Notes: generated from the sequence alone by a model not told the origin. DNA of 64,000 nucleotides from Zizania palustris (GCA_019279435.1 JAAALK010000086.1:20133913-20197912), one strand, 5' to 3'; positions 11,221 through 22,405 are shown, counted from the first letter of the stretch. Translations and numbers: made by a program.

Positions 11221-13964
11221 CTAGTCGCCATTGACTGTGCACAGAACTGGAGCCGGCGGGGGCTCATCCGCGGTGGAAGCGGATGCTTCGCTGCAATGGG
11301 GCGCCGAAGGATGGATGATTTCCTCGAAAAAAGCACCCGGCGGCAGGGCTTGAGCCCCTGCCCCGGCCTTGGCGAGGGCGTCGGCTTGGCTGTTCTCGGC
11401 TCGCGGGATGTTTTGGACGGATATACCCTTGAATGAAGCTTCGAGTTTGCGGATGGCGTCGAGGTAGGAAGCGAGGTCCGGGTGTTTGGCCTGGAAACTC
11501 TTGTCGATATGCCGGCAACTACCTGTGAGTCGGTCTTGATGACGACACGTACCGCTCCCAGCGCGCGTGCCTTGCGGAGACCTAAAAGGACTCCCTCGTA
11601 CTCGGCGACGTTGTTGGTAGCCTTGAAGCTTAAGTGGACGGAGTACAGGGCCTGCTGGCCGGAGGGGGAGAGGATAACCGCCCCGGCTCCAGCCCCTGAA
11701 GCCTGGTAAGCACCGTCTAAAAAAACGGTCCAGACCCCCTCGCTTGCGTTGGTGCCCGCACGATCAGGGACCATTGTCCATTCGGCGACGAAGTCGGCTA
11801 GGATTTGGGACTTTATGGCTGTCGTGGCGACGAATGAGATTCCAAACGGGGCCAACTCCACCGCCCACTTCCCGATGCGGCCGGTTGCATCTTTGTTCCA
11901 GAACATATCGCCGAGTGGGTAGGCAGTCGGGATGATGACGTCATGGGCCAAAAAGTAGTGCCGCAGCTTTCGGGATGCCATGACGAGGGCGTACACCACT
12001 TTTTCCAATTCGGAGTATCGGGCCTTAGCTCCGGCGAGGGCTTCGGAGACGAAGTAAATGGGGCGTTGAATTAACTTCCCGTCGAGCATTTCCTCTTGGA
12101 CTAGGGCTGCACTGGCCGCACTTCCTGATGCGGCGAGGTAGACCAGTAACAGAGTGTCGGCCCGGGTTGTGGCGAGTGCCACGAGGCCGGAGTGATATTC
12201 TTTGATCTGGTCGAAGCAATCTTGACATTCAGGGGTCCATTCGAAGTGCTTGGAACCGCGAAGGGCCGCGAAAATGGGCATGCTTCGCTCCGCTGATTTT
12301 GCCAGGAACCGGCCGAGGGCAGCCAACCGCCCGGCTAGCTTATGCGCTTGCTTCAGGTTCCGAGGGGGGGACATATTCTGCAATGCATTAACCTGAGTCG
12401 GGCTGGCTTCGATGCCTCGACTAGAAACAAGATACCCAAGTAGCTTCCCGGCTCGTGCTCCGAAGACACACTTTTTCGGATTGAGTCGAATTTCGCACCG
12501 CCGGAGGCTGTCAAAGGTCTTGGCTATGTCCGAGCCGTGGCGGCCCTTGGTGGTACTTTTGATGACAATGTCGTCCATGTACACCTCCACATTGCGTCCC
12601 AGCTGATGGCCCAAGGCTTTGGAGATCAATCTTGAAAAGGTAGCCCCGGCATTGTGGAGGCCGAAGGGCATCCGGAGATAGCAGAATACGCCGACGGGGG
12701 TGACGAAACTTGTTTTGGCTTGGTCTTCGGGCTTCAACCAGATCTGGTGGTAGCCGGAGTAAGCGTCGAGGAAGCTGAGAAGTTTTGCTCCGGCTGTGGA
12801 ATCAACGAGTTGGTCGATGCGAGGCAAGGGGTAGGGGTCACGAGGGCAAGCTTTATTCAGAGAAGTAAAGTCGATACACATGCGCCACTTGCCAGATGTT
12901 TTCTTCTGGACAAATACTGGGTTAGACAACCAGTCGGTGTGACTCACTTCCCGGATAACCCCCGCCCGAAGCAGCTTCTCTGTTTTGGCCTTGGCGAGCT
13001 CGGCTCGTTCGGCGGATAGCTTTTGGAGCCCCAAGCGGACCGGCCGGGCCTTCGGGTCGACTGCCAGTGAGTGCTCGATGATCGAGCAGTCGACGCCGGT
13101 GATGTCTTCGTCGGACAAAGCGAAGATGTCGAGGTTGTCGCGGATGATGCCTTCGAGCTGCGCCGACACCTCCGGCTCCTGGCTTCCTCCGAACTTGATT
13201 GGGTACTCCTTCCCGTCTTGGATCAAGACCTTGGTGACGATCTCCCCCTCCGGGAGAGGCTTGGCGGGGCGGCCCTTCTGCCCGGGATCCCCGGCTTCGG
13301 GGAGGTTGGCTCCTTCGGCGCCTTTGCGAACGCTGTGGACCTACCGGGGCTCCAGTGGCGCCAAATGACCGTACTCGACCCGGCAGGCAGCGGCCTGATC
13401 GCCCAGAATTGACAGCACTCCTCCAGGGGTTGGCATCTTGAGGCACAGATAGTTGTGGTGCGCGATGGCTCCGAACCGATTAAGCATCCCCCTGCCGAAG
13501 ATGGCGTTGTAGGCGTACGGAGCATCGACCACGTCGAACAAGATCTCTTTGCAACGCAGAAGGGGGGAGCTGCCGAAGGTCACTTCCAGCATAATCTGGC
13601 CGAGGGCATCGAGCGGAGGTCCTACGAAGCCTTGGAGAGGTCGCGAAGCTGGCAGCAGGTGCTTGCGCGAAAGGCACAACTGATCGAACGCCTGCACAAA
13701 GATGATATCAGCGGAACTCCCCCCGTCAACCGGTATGCAACGCACCTCGACTCCGGCAATGTCCGCCGAGATGACAAGGGGGTCAGCGTGCGGGAATTTG
13801 ACTCCGGAGGCATCTTCCGCGGTGAAGGTGATAGGGACGTGGGACCACTCCGGGAGAGATGAAGGGCCGGACGTGCCGATGTGTCCGACTTCTCGAACGT
13901 AGTCCCGACGCTGTCGTTTGGACAGAGTTCCCAGGGCGCCCCCTCCGGAAATGGGGAGGATCAC
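11124..13964 (-). pseudogene. pol: Protease, reverse transcriptase and RNase H of Gypsy pol, broken
   Basis: One reading frame covers an aspartic protease (active site VDGGSSADI, the form usual in Tat elements) and, after an in-frame TAG at 13341-13343, reverse transcriptase with the YMDD box (minus codons at 12570-12581) and RNase H with its acidic residues in FLDGA, AEYEG and KTDSQ. Near 11510 one base is missing after VVAG, so the open frame beyond it, down to 11124, is shadow sequence. The correct frame continues in another phase to TAG 11221-11223. The enzyme cores are well conserved, in line with the young LTRs; the breaks are few and recent. Confidence 0.92.
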
Positions 13965-14066
13965 TCGCTTCCCTCGATCCGGCGCATCTTTGATCTTGGG
14001 GGTCGCGATCCTACCGAATTCAGGGGCCAGGCCCCCAGCTCCGGGCTCGTCGCGGCGCCCGACTAC

Positions 14067-15527
14067 CTAGACTGCTTCTGGGCGAAGGGTAGGAGTTCCT
14101 CTGTCTGTGGAGCCGCGGCCGGCGTTGCGCTCGAGGTAGTCGCTGCGGAGGGCGAGTATGGTCCGGCAGGAGTCGGTGTCGTGGCTCCGGTTCTCACCGT
14201 GGACGCTGCAGTAGAAAGCTCCTCCGGAGGGTGCCCTAGGCGGGGCCTTGGCCCCGGCGGGACGACCTCCTCCGGGTGCGTGCAGATGCTTGGCGGGGCC
14301 TCGGGGAGTAATACTGAGGACTTCCCCTCGGGGATGCTTTCGGCCTCGTCGGGAGTCTTTATGAACGAAGTCCTGTCGGCCAGACTCTTGACGGCCGGGC
14401 GCGGGGCGAACCCCTTGGCCGAGGTCGGGCGAGGCTTCATATGCCCTGGCGCTGGGGGCACGAACAGGAACAATCATTGCTTGCCGGCGCATCTGGCCCT
14501 CCTCAGACCGAGCGTACTCCTCGAAATACGTCATGAGTTGCGCCACCGAGGAAATGGGCTTCCGGTGGAGTTTGTCGAGGAGGCCCGGGTGGGTGACGCC
14601 CTCTCGGGCAGTGTCGATGACAGAGGAAGCCGAAAGCCCCTTTATCTGGGCCTTGGTGTGAGCGAAGCGCTGGGAGTACTGCCTCAGAGTTTCTCCGGGC
14701 TGCTGCTTTACTTGAAAAAGGCTCCCAGTGGACATGGGGGCCACGAAGGTTCCTTGGAAGTTGTTGACGAACTTCTTCCTTAGTTGGTCCCATGAATGGA
14801 TGGTGCCAGGTCGAAGCGACCAGAACCATCGGAGGGCAATCCCTTCGAGCGCCAGGGGGAAACACTTAGCCATGGTGTCCCAGCTTCCCCCGGACGCTTC
14901 TATCGCCAAGGCGTACGAGCGAGAGAATTCACCGGGGTCTGAATCCCCGGAGTACTTAGGAAGCTTGGCGGCGCGAAAGTTCGACCCGAAGCGCACCCTT
15001 TGGAGATCCGGGTGTAGGGGGGACTCTTCGTCGTAAAACGCGTTCTCCTCATCCGGAGGGTTCTCGTCATCGCTCAGCTCCACGGCCGCAGTTTCCGCGG
15101 CACGGAAGGGCTCCGGAGGCCGGAGCGACGCCTCCTGGCGCCACAGGGCCAGCTCCGCCTTCAGCCGAGCGTTCTCGGCGGCCAGGGCGTCAGCTTGGCT
15201 CCCACTTCCTCCTGAAGTGGTGTCGGGATCCCACGAGCGGACGTAATCGGTCCGAAGGGACACTACTGGAGGTCCGCTCGGGGGACGCTGCTCCGGCGGC
15301 CCACCCGGCAATCCAGCCAGGTTGGCGGAGGTTGGTTCGGGTAGGCCGGCGGGGCCCCGGGCTTCGGGCGTCCCTTCTGGCACCTGGGTGGGCTCCGCAG
15401 GGGGTGCCCCAACAGGTGTAACGGTGGGGGCTGGGGGACTGGGGTCGATGGCTGGGGCAGGCTCGACCCCGGCGGTACGAGCTGACCTGCGCAGAGGAGC
15501 CGTGCTTGCTCCCTTCCGGCTTGACAT
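14067..15527 (-). CDS. gag: Gag protein of the Gypsy element
   Basis: 486 residues from the ATG at 15527, 66 bp inside the 5' LTR. The N-terminus is Pro/Ala/Gly-rich. The middle has the Retrotrans_gag core (ALEGIALRWFWSL and SWDQLRKKFVNNFQG segments). Near the end is a variant zinc knuckle, CSVHGENRSHDTDSC. Gag packages element RNA into virus-like particles. The stop is TAG at 14067-14069, and the frame after it runs without shift into protease, so gag and pol share one frame separated by a single TAG. That could be a real termination signal with readthrough or a mutation. Confidence 0.93.
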   Translation of the reverse strand: MSSRKGASTAPLRRSARTAGVEPAPAIDPSPPAPTVTPVGAPPAEPTQVPEGTPEARGPAGLPEPTSANLAGLPGGPPEQRPPSGPPVVSLRTDYVRSWDPDTTSGGSGSQADALAAENARLKAELALWRQEASLRPPEPFRAAETAAVELSDDENPPDEENAFYDEESPLHPDLQRVRFGSNFRAAKLPKYSGDSDPGEFSRSYALAIEASGGSWDTMAKCFPLALEGIALRWFWSLRPGTIHSWDQLRKKFVNNFQGTFVAPMSTGSLFQVKQQPGETLRQYSQRFAHTKAQIKGLSASSVIDTAREGVTHPGLLDKLHRKPISSVAQLMTYFEEYARSEEGQMRRQAMIVPVRAPSARAYEASPDLGQGVRPAPGRQESGRQDFVHKDSRRGRKHPRGEVLSITPRGPAKHLHAPGGGRPAGAKAPPRAPSGGAFYCSVHGENRSHDTDSCRTILALRSDYLERNAGRGSTDRGTPTLRPEAV

Positions 15528-15570
15528 GTTTGGATGAATAGGTGTAGAGGACGCTAGCTTCTCGAACTAG

Positions 15571-15592
15571 GATCCCCACGGACGGCGCCAAC
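15571..15592 (-). promoter_or_regulatory. Primer binding site, tRNA-Asp-like
   Basis: Immediately inside the 5' LTR the minus strand reads GTTGGCGCCGTCCGTGGGG. TGGCGCCGT matches the complement of the 3' end of plant tRNA-Asp; the next few bases differ. The position is exact for a PBS, but the tRNA identity is tentative. Confidence 0.6.
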
Positions 15593-16224
15593 TGTTGGAG
15601 CGACGGATCGGACCAACAGGTTTAGTGGAAAATGAGAGTGGTGTATTCGATGTTCCTTGAACTTGTCGTTACAACTACAGTTGAGGGGCATTTATAGGGT
15701 GCCCTACCCGACGGGTCGAGCGCTTCTGGACCACCAACTGCCGAGTGGCCAGACATCGATCGGTAGTACAGACAAAACGGACTATACACAGTACAGACAA
15801 GAAGATTCGGCTCTAACACCGTATCAGTCGTATCGCGATCTCCTGCACCGCCCGACACGGCCCAGAGGATCGCGATCCTGTCCCCCAGTACACTTATTCT
15901 TCCTTCTTTCGCCAACGTTCCTTCCGGCTTCACTGCTGCGGGCCGGGGGATGGCCCCCGGCAGTCTTCTCCCAGAGGGCGGCCTCCGACATCCTTCTCCC
16001 GGAGGGCGGGCTCTGGCATTCTTCTCTCGGAGGGCGGCCTCCGGCATCCTTCTCCCGGAGGGCGGCCTCCGGCATTCTTCTCCCGGAGGGCGGTCTCCGG
16101 GGGGTCTCGGAGCCTCCGGGAGCCTCCGGCTTCTATCCTCGCAGGTCCCGGTCCTTTCGGCGTCGGGCATCGGGCCCCCTAGTTGGGGGTCCCGCTTCGG
16201 CTGTCGGGATTATCTCCCCCAACA
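15593..16224 (-). repeat. 5' LTR of the Gypsy element (right end)
   Basis: This LTR is 632 bp with the same TGTTGG...CCAACA ends as the left LTR. The 28-bp difference is one extra unit of the internal tandem repeat at about 15960-16100. Confidence 0.95.
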
Positions 16225-16229
16225 TACGC
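16225..16229. repeat. Target-site duplication TACGC, right copy
   Basis: Exact match to 4303-4307. Confidence 0.95.
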
Positions 16230-16976
16230 ATTATCTCTTAGCTGCATTTATGATTCAAGAGCTTAGAGTTGTACCATGCAGTTTCTTTGTTGTCTCTTGT
16301 ACTTTGAAAACCATTCTGTCGTCTCAGTTGTAGATGCCTTTATCAGGTTCAAGGTCCTGCAATGAAGCCATCCATGACTTCTTAGGTATTCTGTTTAATT
16401 TCTTTCAAGAGTGATTGCTTGCTTTGACTACAAGGAAAAAAATCTGTGTCATAATGTATTCTTGTTCTTTAGAACTTTCTTTGTTGATCACTACAAGAAA
16501 ACAGTAAATTTTCGTTGGCAATTTTAACTTTCGTCTGTTTTTGGAAAAGCCGACGGAAGTTAGCTAACTTCCGTCGGCCTACAAGACCCGACGGAAGTTA
16601 ATTTAACTTCCGTCAGCTTTTGATCGTGGCCGACGAAAGTTAAAAGGCTCCCACCCCCGCCCGGGATAAAAGTCGTAACTTCCGTCGGCCAATATTAAAG
16701 CCGACGGAAGTTAAAATTAATTTTCGTCGGCTTTAGATGTGGCCGACGGAAGTTATGTTTCCAGCAACACACCTTCTTTTTTCTAGCCCGTGCCCTCTTT
16801 TTCCCAGAGGATTTAATTATTTGCCACTCTTAACATGTGAGTGGCAACAAAAATGCCATTCTGAGTCGCTGACATGTAGGGTCACCTGAGTCACTGACAT
16901 GTGGTCCATTAATTGACACATGTTAAGAGTGACAAATAGTTAAATTATCCCTTTTTCCCAGCCCGCGCCTGCTTTT

Positions 16977-17375
16977 AACCCTAAGTTTTTCCGCTTCCCG
17001 TCACCACTTCTCCTCTTCCCCGCCGCCACCTCCGCGCTACCCGGTAACCGCCGCCTCCACGCCTTCCCGCCACCTCTGCGCGCCTCCTCGGCTTCCCGCC
17101 GCCTCCGCGCGCCATGGAGCCCCACGCAAAAGGCGGAGGAGAAGGAGTAGAGGGCGGTCGTCGCCTCCGCGCGCCTCCCCGGCTTCCTGCCGCCTCCGCG
17201 CCTTCCCACCGCCTCCACGCGCCATGGAGCCCCACGCGACAGGCGGAGGAGAAGGAGGAGAGGGCGGTCGTCGCCTCCGCGCGCCTCCCCGGCTTCCTGC
17301 CACCTCCGCCGCCTTCGTGCCTTCCCGCCACCTCCGCGCGCCTCCCCGGCTTCCCACCGCCTCCGCGCACCATGG
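16977..17375. repeat. GC-rich duplicated block inside the CACTA element
   Basis: Two near-identical copies of about 125 bp, each with CGCGCCATGGAGCCCCACGC followed by AGGCGGAGGAGAAGGAG, are embedded in CTCCGCGCGCCTCCCC-type repeats. This could be a multiplied piece of the captured gene's 5' region. I cannot assign a protein. Confidence 0.6.
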
Positions 17376-17405
17376 ACTGGATTCGACTTGACTCAACTGT
17401 TGCAG

Positions 17406-17740
17406 ATCCCCAGCCCCAGCAGGGCGGAGCAGACGACGCCGCCAAGCTGGTCTTCGACGCCCCTCCACCACCGGTGAGGGAAGATTACGTCCAGAACGCC
17501 GTCAAGTTCCTCTCCCACCCCAAGGTCAGGGGCTTCCCCGTTTAGTACCATCGCTCCTTCTTGGAGAAGAAAGGCCTCACCAAGGACGAGATCGACGAGG
17601 CCTTCCGACGAGTCCCCGTACGAACCAACCCACACCTCCCTTCAATTATTCCATCAATTAGCTCGCGGCGGCACTGACTTCATTCACTCCTCCTGCAGGA
17701 TCCACAACCCACCGCTACTTCTGCTCCCCCTTCGCAGTAG
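17406..17740 (+). pseudogene. PEX14: Captured fragment of PEX14 (peroxin-14)
   Basis: Two exon-like pieces (17406-17617 and 17699-about 17740) flank an 81-bp GT-AG intron. The first encodes EDYVQNAVKFLSHPKVRG and, after an in-frame TAG at the position of a usual Val, SFLEKKGLTKDEIDEAFRRV. This is the conserved N-terminal domain of PEX14, the peroxisomal membrane docking protein that binds the PEX5 receptor. The second continues DPQPTATSA to a stop. The retained intron shows capture at DNA level, not through mRNA. The fragment lacks the membrane segment and the rest of the protein, so it cannot work as PEX14. Confidence 0.85.
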
Positions 17741-18963
17741 GGTAAGATTAAGATCTTTCCTTTCTTCTTCTCTACTTACTTTTCTTCTTGTAACATCACC
17801 ACCTATTTAACTCTATTGTTTTCGGCCGAAAAACAATGAACTAGTTGGCCGTTGTGTCCTTGGTGATGTTAACATGTGCTCCATGTTCTGGGAGATTGGT
17901 TGGAAGTAGTAGGGCTTTTGAATATTTGAAGGTTGTATTCCTTCCTCTGCTTGTATTTGAAGTGATTATTCTCATTGACAATTTTAGGTCATGATTCTGA
18001 GCAATTATTCTGGATGCCTTTAATAGTGGTATCAGTAAATACATTGGCATGCATGGATGTATGTGCTTTATTAATGTTCTGAACTGTCTAACTATAATCT
18101 GTTTGATCATGTCAATAAAACTAAACAAAACCATCTTTTATTACGGCTAATGATATTTGAAGTGAAGTGATAATGTTTTCATTTTTGTTGTAGTTTGCAT
18201 TCAAGTCCTGCAACACTTAAGCCCTGAACTGTTTTATTTTCTAATATTGTTTTTGACTAGGTAGGTAGCACTGTATCACAAACTCTTCATATGTCTTGTG
18301 CATCATGTGGCATGTGTGCCCTCTTCATATGTTTTGTTCAGAATGTGCATCATGTGGCACTGTATCACAAACTATTTTTTAAAGGAAAAAGTAGCTTCCA
18401 TCGGCCACACATTAGCCGACGGAAGTTACTTTTTTTCCTTTTTTCTGTTTCCGTTAACTTCTGTCAGCCATACATTAGCCGACGGAAGTTAAGTGTGTTT
18501 TTGCTGACGTGGAAAAATACCCCGATAACTTCCGTCGGCCATGTGAAGCCGACGGAAGTTAGCTAACTTCTGTCTACCAGCTTCCGTCAGCCAAAAGCCG
18601 ACGGAAGTTAGCTTCTTCCATCGGAAAAGGGCTAACTTCCGTTGGCTTTGGCCGACGGAAGTTTCCTGGATTGTTGTAGTGGATATCAGGGCAATTACCT
18701 TCTCTCTTTCACATTGTAAGAATCAAAGGGCATCAAAACAGAAAAATTGTAAATGACAACTGTTACATCTTACATCTTGATAGAAAAACAACATGTATAG
18801 TTTGCACCGAGATATATTAATACAATGATATGTAGCACCACTTAGATGGTTTATTTTGACTATCAAGCTTTAGCAAGGATTAGGTGTTGAATATCTTTAT
18901 TTTTTTGGATTTATTTCAGATGGTATTAATATTCCAAAAATAGAATATTTACATGTACAGTAC

Positions 18964-19120
18964 GTGATAGTGCAATCAGGTCAGTTGCCGTTAGTCCTTC
19001 ATTTGAGAAAGACTTGATGAGATCACCAATGTCAAGTGTTGGTGTGAGAATGTCATTGTTTGCAGCATCCAAGCTTGATGTTGTTGAGTCCCACCGCCCG
19101 AACAAGCCAAATAGAACCTC
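18964..19120 (-). pseudogene. Single-exon fragment of a class III peroxidase
   Basis: On the minus strand an exon-like segment with a TAG acceptor before 19120 and a GTA donor after 18964 encodes GRWDSTTSSLDAANNDILTP and SFSNEGLTATDLIALS. These match the region of secreted plant peroxidases just before the proximal haem-binding histidine. The usual LGRRDS reads FGRWDS here. No other peroxidase exons were found nearby, so this is a relic or transduplicated piece. Confidence 0.75.
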
Positions 19121-19249
19121 CTAGATGAAAAATAAACTCTCAGTTTTTAGGAGTTTCTTTTTGTATTAGCCGTATGCAGAGCAGGAAGACAACAATGGTA
19201 TATTTTAAATGGAATCTAAACAGATAATTATAGTAAGAACAGTAATTCA

Positions 19250-20350
19250 CCTATCTACTAATAGACCCGACGGGTACGGGGGAGCCCGATCTTTCGATGA
19301 GAGATGGAGGATGTGGTGAATTTGGTGGAAGCCGACGTTGGTTGCCCGACTACCACAACCAAGATGGTGTGGCGCCTTGAGCAACAGGTACACCGTCTCC
19401 TGATAACTACGATTTGGGGGTGGAGATCGACGTTGTGCTACCCGACTACAACAACCACAAGGATGTTGCGCCTTAGCGATAGTTACACCGACTCCGGTTG
19501 TTGCTGCTCTTGCCGTGCCAAGAACAGCCTTGAACCTGCAAGCAATCGAAGAACAAGCAAGAACAAGATGACAAGCAAACACTCACAGATGTGATAGAAG
19601 TTGGAGTTTTGATTCAAGTAATCGGGCGGTCTAGCCGACACGCGCGTTACAAGGAAGTAGCAGCAGCTAACTTACATCAAACAAAACCCGAGTTCTTTTG
19701 TGGCTACCACTTGCTTTTAAAGGGAAAACTAGAAACTCAGGAGTCACGAGTGTTCTTCGGTAGTTTCTGGACGTTTCGTCTGTCCTCTGCCATTGATTCT
19801 TGATCCGTTGGAAAGCAGACGAAGAGACCTTTCCAACAAGTACTTATTTGCATTAAACAATCTTGGGAGTTGAAAGATATGCTCCATTTAATCTTGGATT
19901 TCTGCAGTTACAAGAGTCCCTTCGGGAGTACGAATATTTATTGCATTGTTGCCTTCTCCACTCCTAGCTGGTTCAATTCCTAAGCACTTAAGGATAATAA
20001 AGTCATCACAAGGCTTTAATAGTACCCCATTGGAAAAATAATTAACTTGAATAGCTAGGAACGAGTTCACCAGACAATTAAGTTCATGTGCACGGGCGCG
20101 TGTCATTGGTCCTTGCTTAGGTGTAAGCGGTGAAGTGTTGGCTGCTGTTGTGGTTGTATCAATGGCAGCGATGTCCTCATCATCTACTACCTTATGAAGT
20201 TATGATTTTTGTATCTGGAGCTCTTCCTGGCTTTCAATCTCTTTCTCTAAACATCCCTCCTGCACAAACAAAGAGAGAATATTTCAGCACCTCACTGAGC
20301 TGAAACAAAGCAATAGAAGAAACTTCAGCAAGAAGACTTAATTTAAACTT
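19250..20350 (-). mobile_element. Decayed LTR retrotransposon fragment
   Basis: Minus-strand codons at 20106-19888 read MTRARAHELN followed by LVNSFLA, as at the C-terminal end of many grass Gypsy polyproteins. To the left (19250-19887) lies LTR-like DNA with a repeated motif around GGTGTGGCGCCTTGAGC/TTGCGCCTTAGC. No matching second LTR or target duplication was found, so the ends are approximate. Confidence 0.45.
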
Positions 20351-21920
20351 GAAGAGAACCTGCTGCTTTCCTCAGCTCTCCCTTGCTTCCTTTTTCTTCA
20401 GAAACCCGGTACTCTTGATCCAATGCAATATATATGTTGACTCGTAGATTTAGTTTATCACCTCACTGGCTCACTGACTCATACAGATGAATATATGCTG
20501 AATTTCAACCATTTTATCAATTAAGCAAGTCAATAAGAAAATATATGAGTTAGTGAAATGATAAAATAGATGAAAAAAAGAAGAGGTGGTCATTAATTTC
20601 TGTAGTTAAGTTATAAATATAGGGGAGAACAGATAAAATATAAGAGAGACACAGGAAAATTGGAAAAGAACTGGTTGTTGCATTGACGTATCTATTGTGT
20701 GTTTTATCTATAGCTGAATATTGCATATTTGTACACCAAAATGAGAAAAAAGAAAATAGATAATATATCCTAAGTTTTGGTATCTCGTATTCAGGCACCG
20801 TGTAAAAATGCGAGATGACAACTACAAGAGAAAAAAGATTATGATTAAGTACCTTTTCCCCTAAAACACATGCTGATTCCCAACCATTGATTCATATAAG
20901 ATTAAGAGTGTACCATCAATAACCCTGTGATCACAACTCATTGTTGCTGACATGAAGGAACCAAACTCTTACATACTGGTCGTCGGCACTGTTAGGCACG
21001 ACCCTCTTCTTAACTGCCCAAGCAAAAAAACGATTAAGTAAACAATGAAGCAAACCTTTTAATGAAGTGCCATGTAAAACGCTGAAAAATAATTCGTTAT
21101 CCTTGTGTTATCCATTTACACCCTCTTCTTACATACTGTAGAACGCCGAACAATGAAGCAAAAAATGATTAAGTAAATTGTAACCATTCTATGAGCATGT
21201 CTTCAGACCATGGGCTTGATTGTTTTAATTGTTAGCGCGGAAAAATAATGCCCTTGTAATGAAGCAAACCTTAATACTAACTTTATCACTCTATCTTTCT
21301 TTACCACTGTATAAAATAAACATGCTTAGATCAAAGAAACCACAGTTAAAATGGTGTAAATGGATCAACAGGGGTGAGGGGGGATTTCGGACAAAAGTGA
21401 ATTAGCAAATGTGATCTCCATAACATTTGAATGGTCTTACGAGTTAGGACAGGTGAGACTATTTTCAATCTTTATCTTAATATTACCACTAACCTCCATG
21501 TAACTACGGTAAACAAAGGCAAAACTTGAGCTATTACTACATAAGGAGCAGGTTACCCATCTACTTAAGGAGTTTATTCTTACCCCAGCATGCAGATAGC
21601 ATATGATCTTTTACCACTCCATACATAAAATGATATTGATAAATGCAAAAACATGAAAGATGAAACTCATCATACAGTTATCTGCATAGCAACCATGAGA
21701 GTGACCTTTATTATCTAGATGACGCTAACTGCAAATAGAATAAAAGGTTTAATTCAAAAAGAATGCATTCACAGAATTTCATATCTGTCAGCATACAAGA
21801 TTGGAAATCAAAACTCAAAGGCATGAGGGGTATGGGGGAGAAATATAGAAGGCAATAAGTTTTTAGAAGGACAAATTATCTCAATGGTAGAATATTTGTG
21901 TTGCTGAAATTCTGAATTAA
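20351..21920. other. AT-rich DNA with no recognisable gene
   Basis: Short open frames only, with no domain. It probably belongs to the host sequence or old elements into which the neighbours inserted. Confidence 0.4.
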
Positions 21921-21924
21921 TGCA

Positions 21925-22405
21925 AGGAGAGGGAGAGCGTCGTAAGCTACTGCAGCCCAGTGAAAGCATCAGCAGGGAGCTCGCCAAAGAAGTTGTTGTT
22001 GGAAAGGTTGAGGGCCTTGAGCGAGGTGAGGCGGTGATGTCCGGCGGGAACTCCCCAGAGAAGTGGTTGAAGGAGAGGTTGAGTACTTTCAGACCACGAC
22101 AGTCGGAGAGTACGCCGATGGACACCTCAACAACGATGAGATTGCTGGACATGTCAAGGTACTGCAGCTTGGAGCAGTTGGTGAACTCCGGGAAGGCGCC
22201 GGAGATCCTGTTGAAGCTGAGGTCCAACCACCAGACTGCTCCGACTACGGCACCCACCATCCACCGGAGGTCGCTGTCCCCGGTGATTTTATTGCTAGAC
22301 AAATCAAGAGAGTACGGTGAGGCAAAGCTCATGTCACCAACGCAATCGACCTTTTCCGCACCAACTGTGTCACCGGAGAGATTTAATGTCTTCAGTCCGC
22401 TTGGG
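21925..22405 (-). pseudogene. BRI1-type leucine-rich repeat gene fragment
   Basis: The minus strand encodes LRR units such as GLKTLNLSGD, SLDLSSNKITGDSDLRWMVG, WWLDLSFNRISG, FPEFTNCSKLQYLDMSSNL and CRGLKVLNLSFNHFSGEFPP. The order and wording match the extracellular LRR domain of the brassinosteroid receptor BRI1. A frameshift follows DITASP. There is no signal peptide, island domain, membrane segment or kinase, so it is a gene scrap of about 160 codons. It lies directly beside the CACTA element at 22718. Confidence 0.8.

Larger units (their letters stand above)
4308..16224 (-). mobile_element. Full-length Ty3/Gypsy LTR retrotransposon, Tat-type, 11,917 bp
   Basis: Two long terminal repeats (4308-4911 and 15593-16224), each TGTTGG...CCAACA, bound the element. 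Both flanks carry the direct repeat TACGC (4303-4307 and 16225-16229). The coding order on the minus strand is gag, protease, reverse transcriptase, RNase H, integrase. Integrase placed after RNase H defines Gypsy. A long region between integrase and the 3' LTR holds a spliced gene on the opposite strand, as known for grass Tat elements such as Grande. By hand the LTRs differ at about 17 positions in 604 (nearly all transitions) plus one 28-bp repeat-unit gap, so the insertion is recent, on the order of a million years at commonly used grass rates. The coding frame has since acquired several breaks, so this copy is not autonomous. Confidence 0.95.
16489..18681 (+). mobile_element. Non-autonomous CACTA element carrying a gene fragment (Pack-CACTA)
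   Basis: The element starts CACTACAAGAAAACAG and ends TTGTTGTAGTG, is 2,193 bp long, and is flanked by the 3-bp direct repeat GAT (16486-16488 and 18682-18684). Both subterminal regions contain many copies, in both orientations, of CCGACGGAAGTTA, the expected type of transposase-binding repeat. There is no transposase gene. The interior holds a GC-rich repeat block and a piece of PEX14. Its ends match those of the larger CACTA element at 22718-34468 almost base for base, so that family probably mobilised it. Confidence 0.93.

Noticed and set aside
11124..11510. C-terminal part of the long RT-RNase H open frame
   Set aside because: After the one-base loss near 11510 this frame is shadow. The RNase H continuation lies in the neighbouring phase.
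17114..17545. 143-codon frame in the small CACTA element
   Set aside because: It follows GC-rich repeats. Its end coincides with the PEX14 frame, but the start has no support as a gene.
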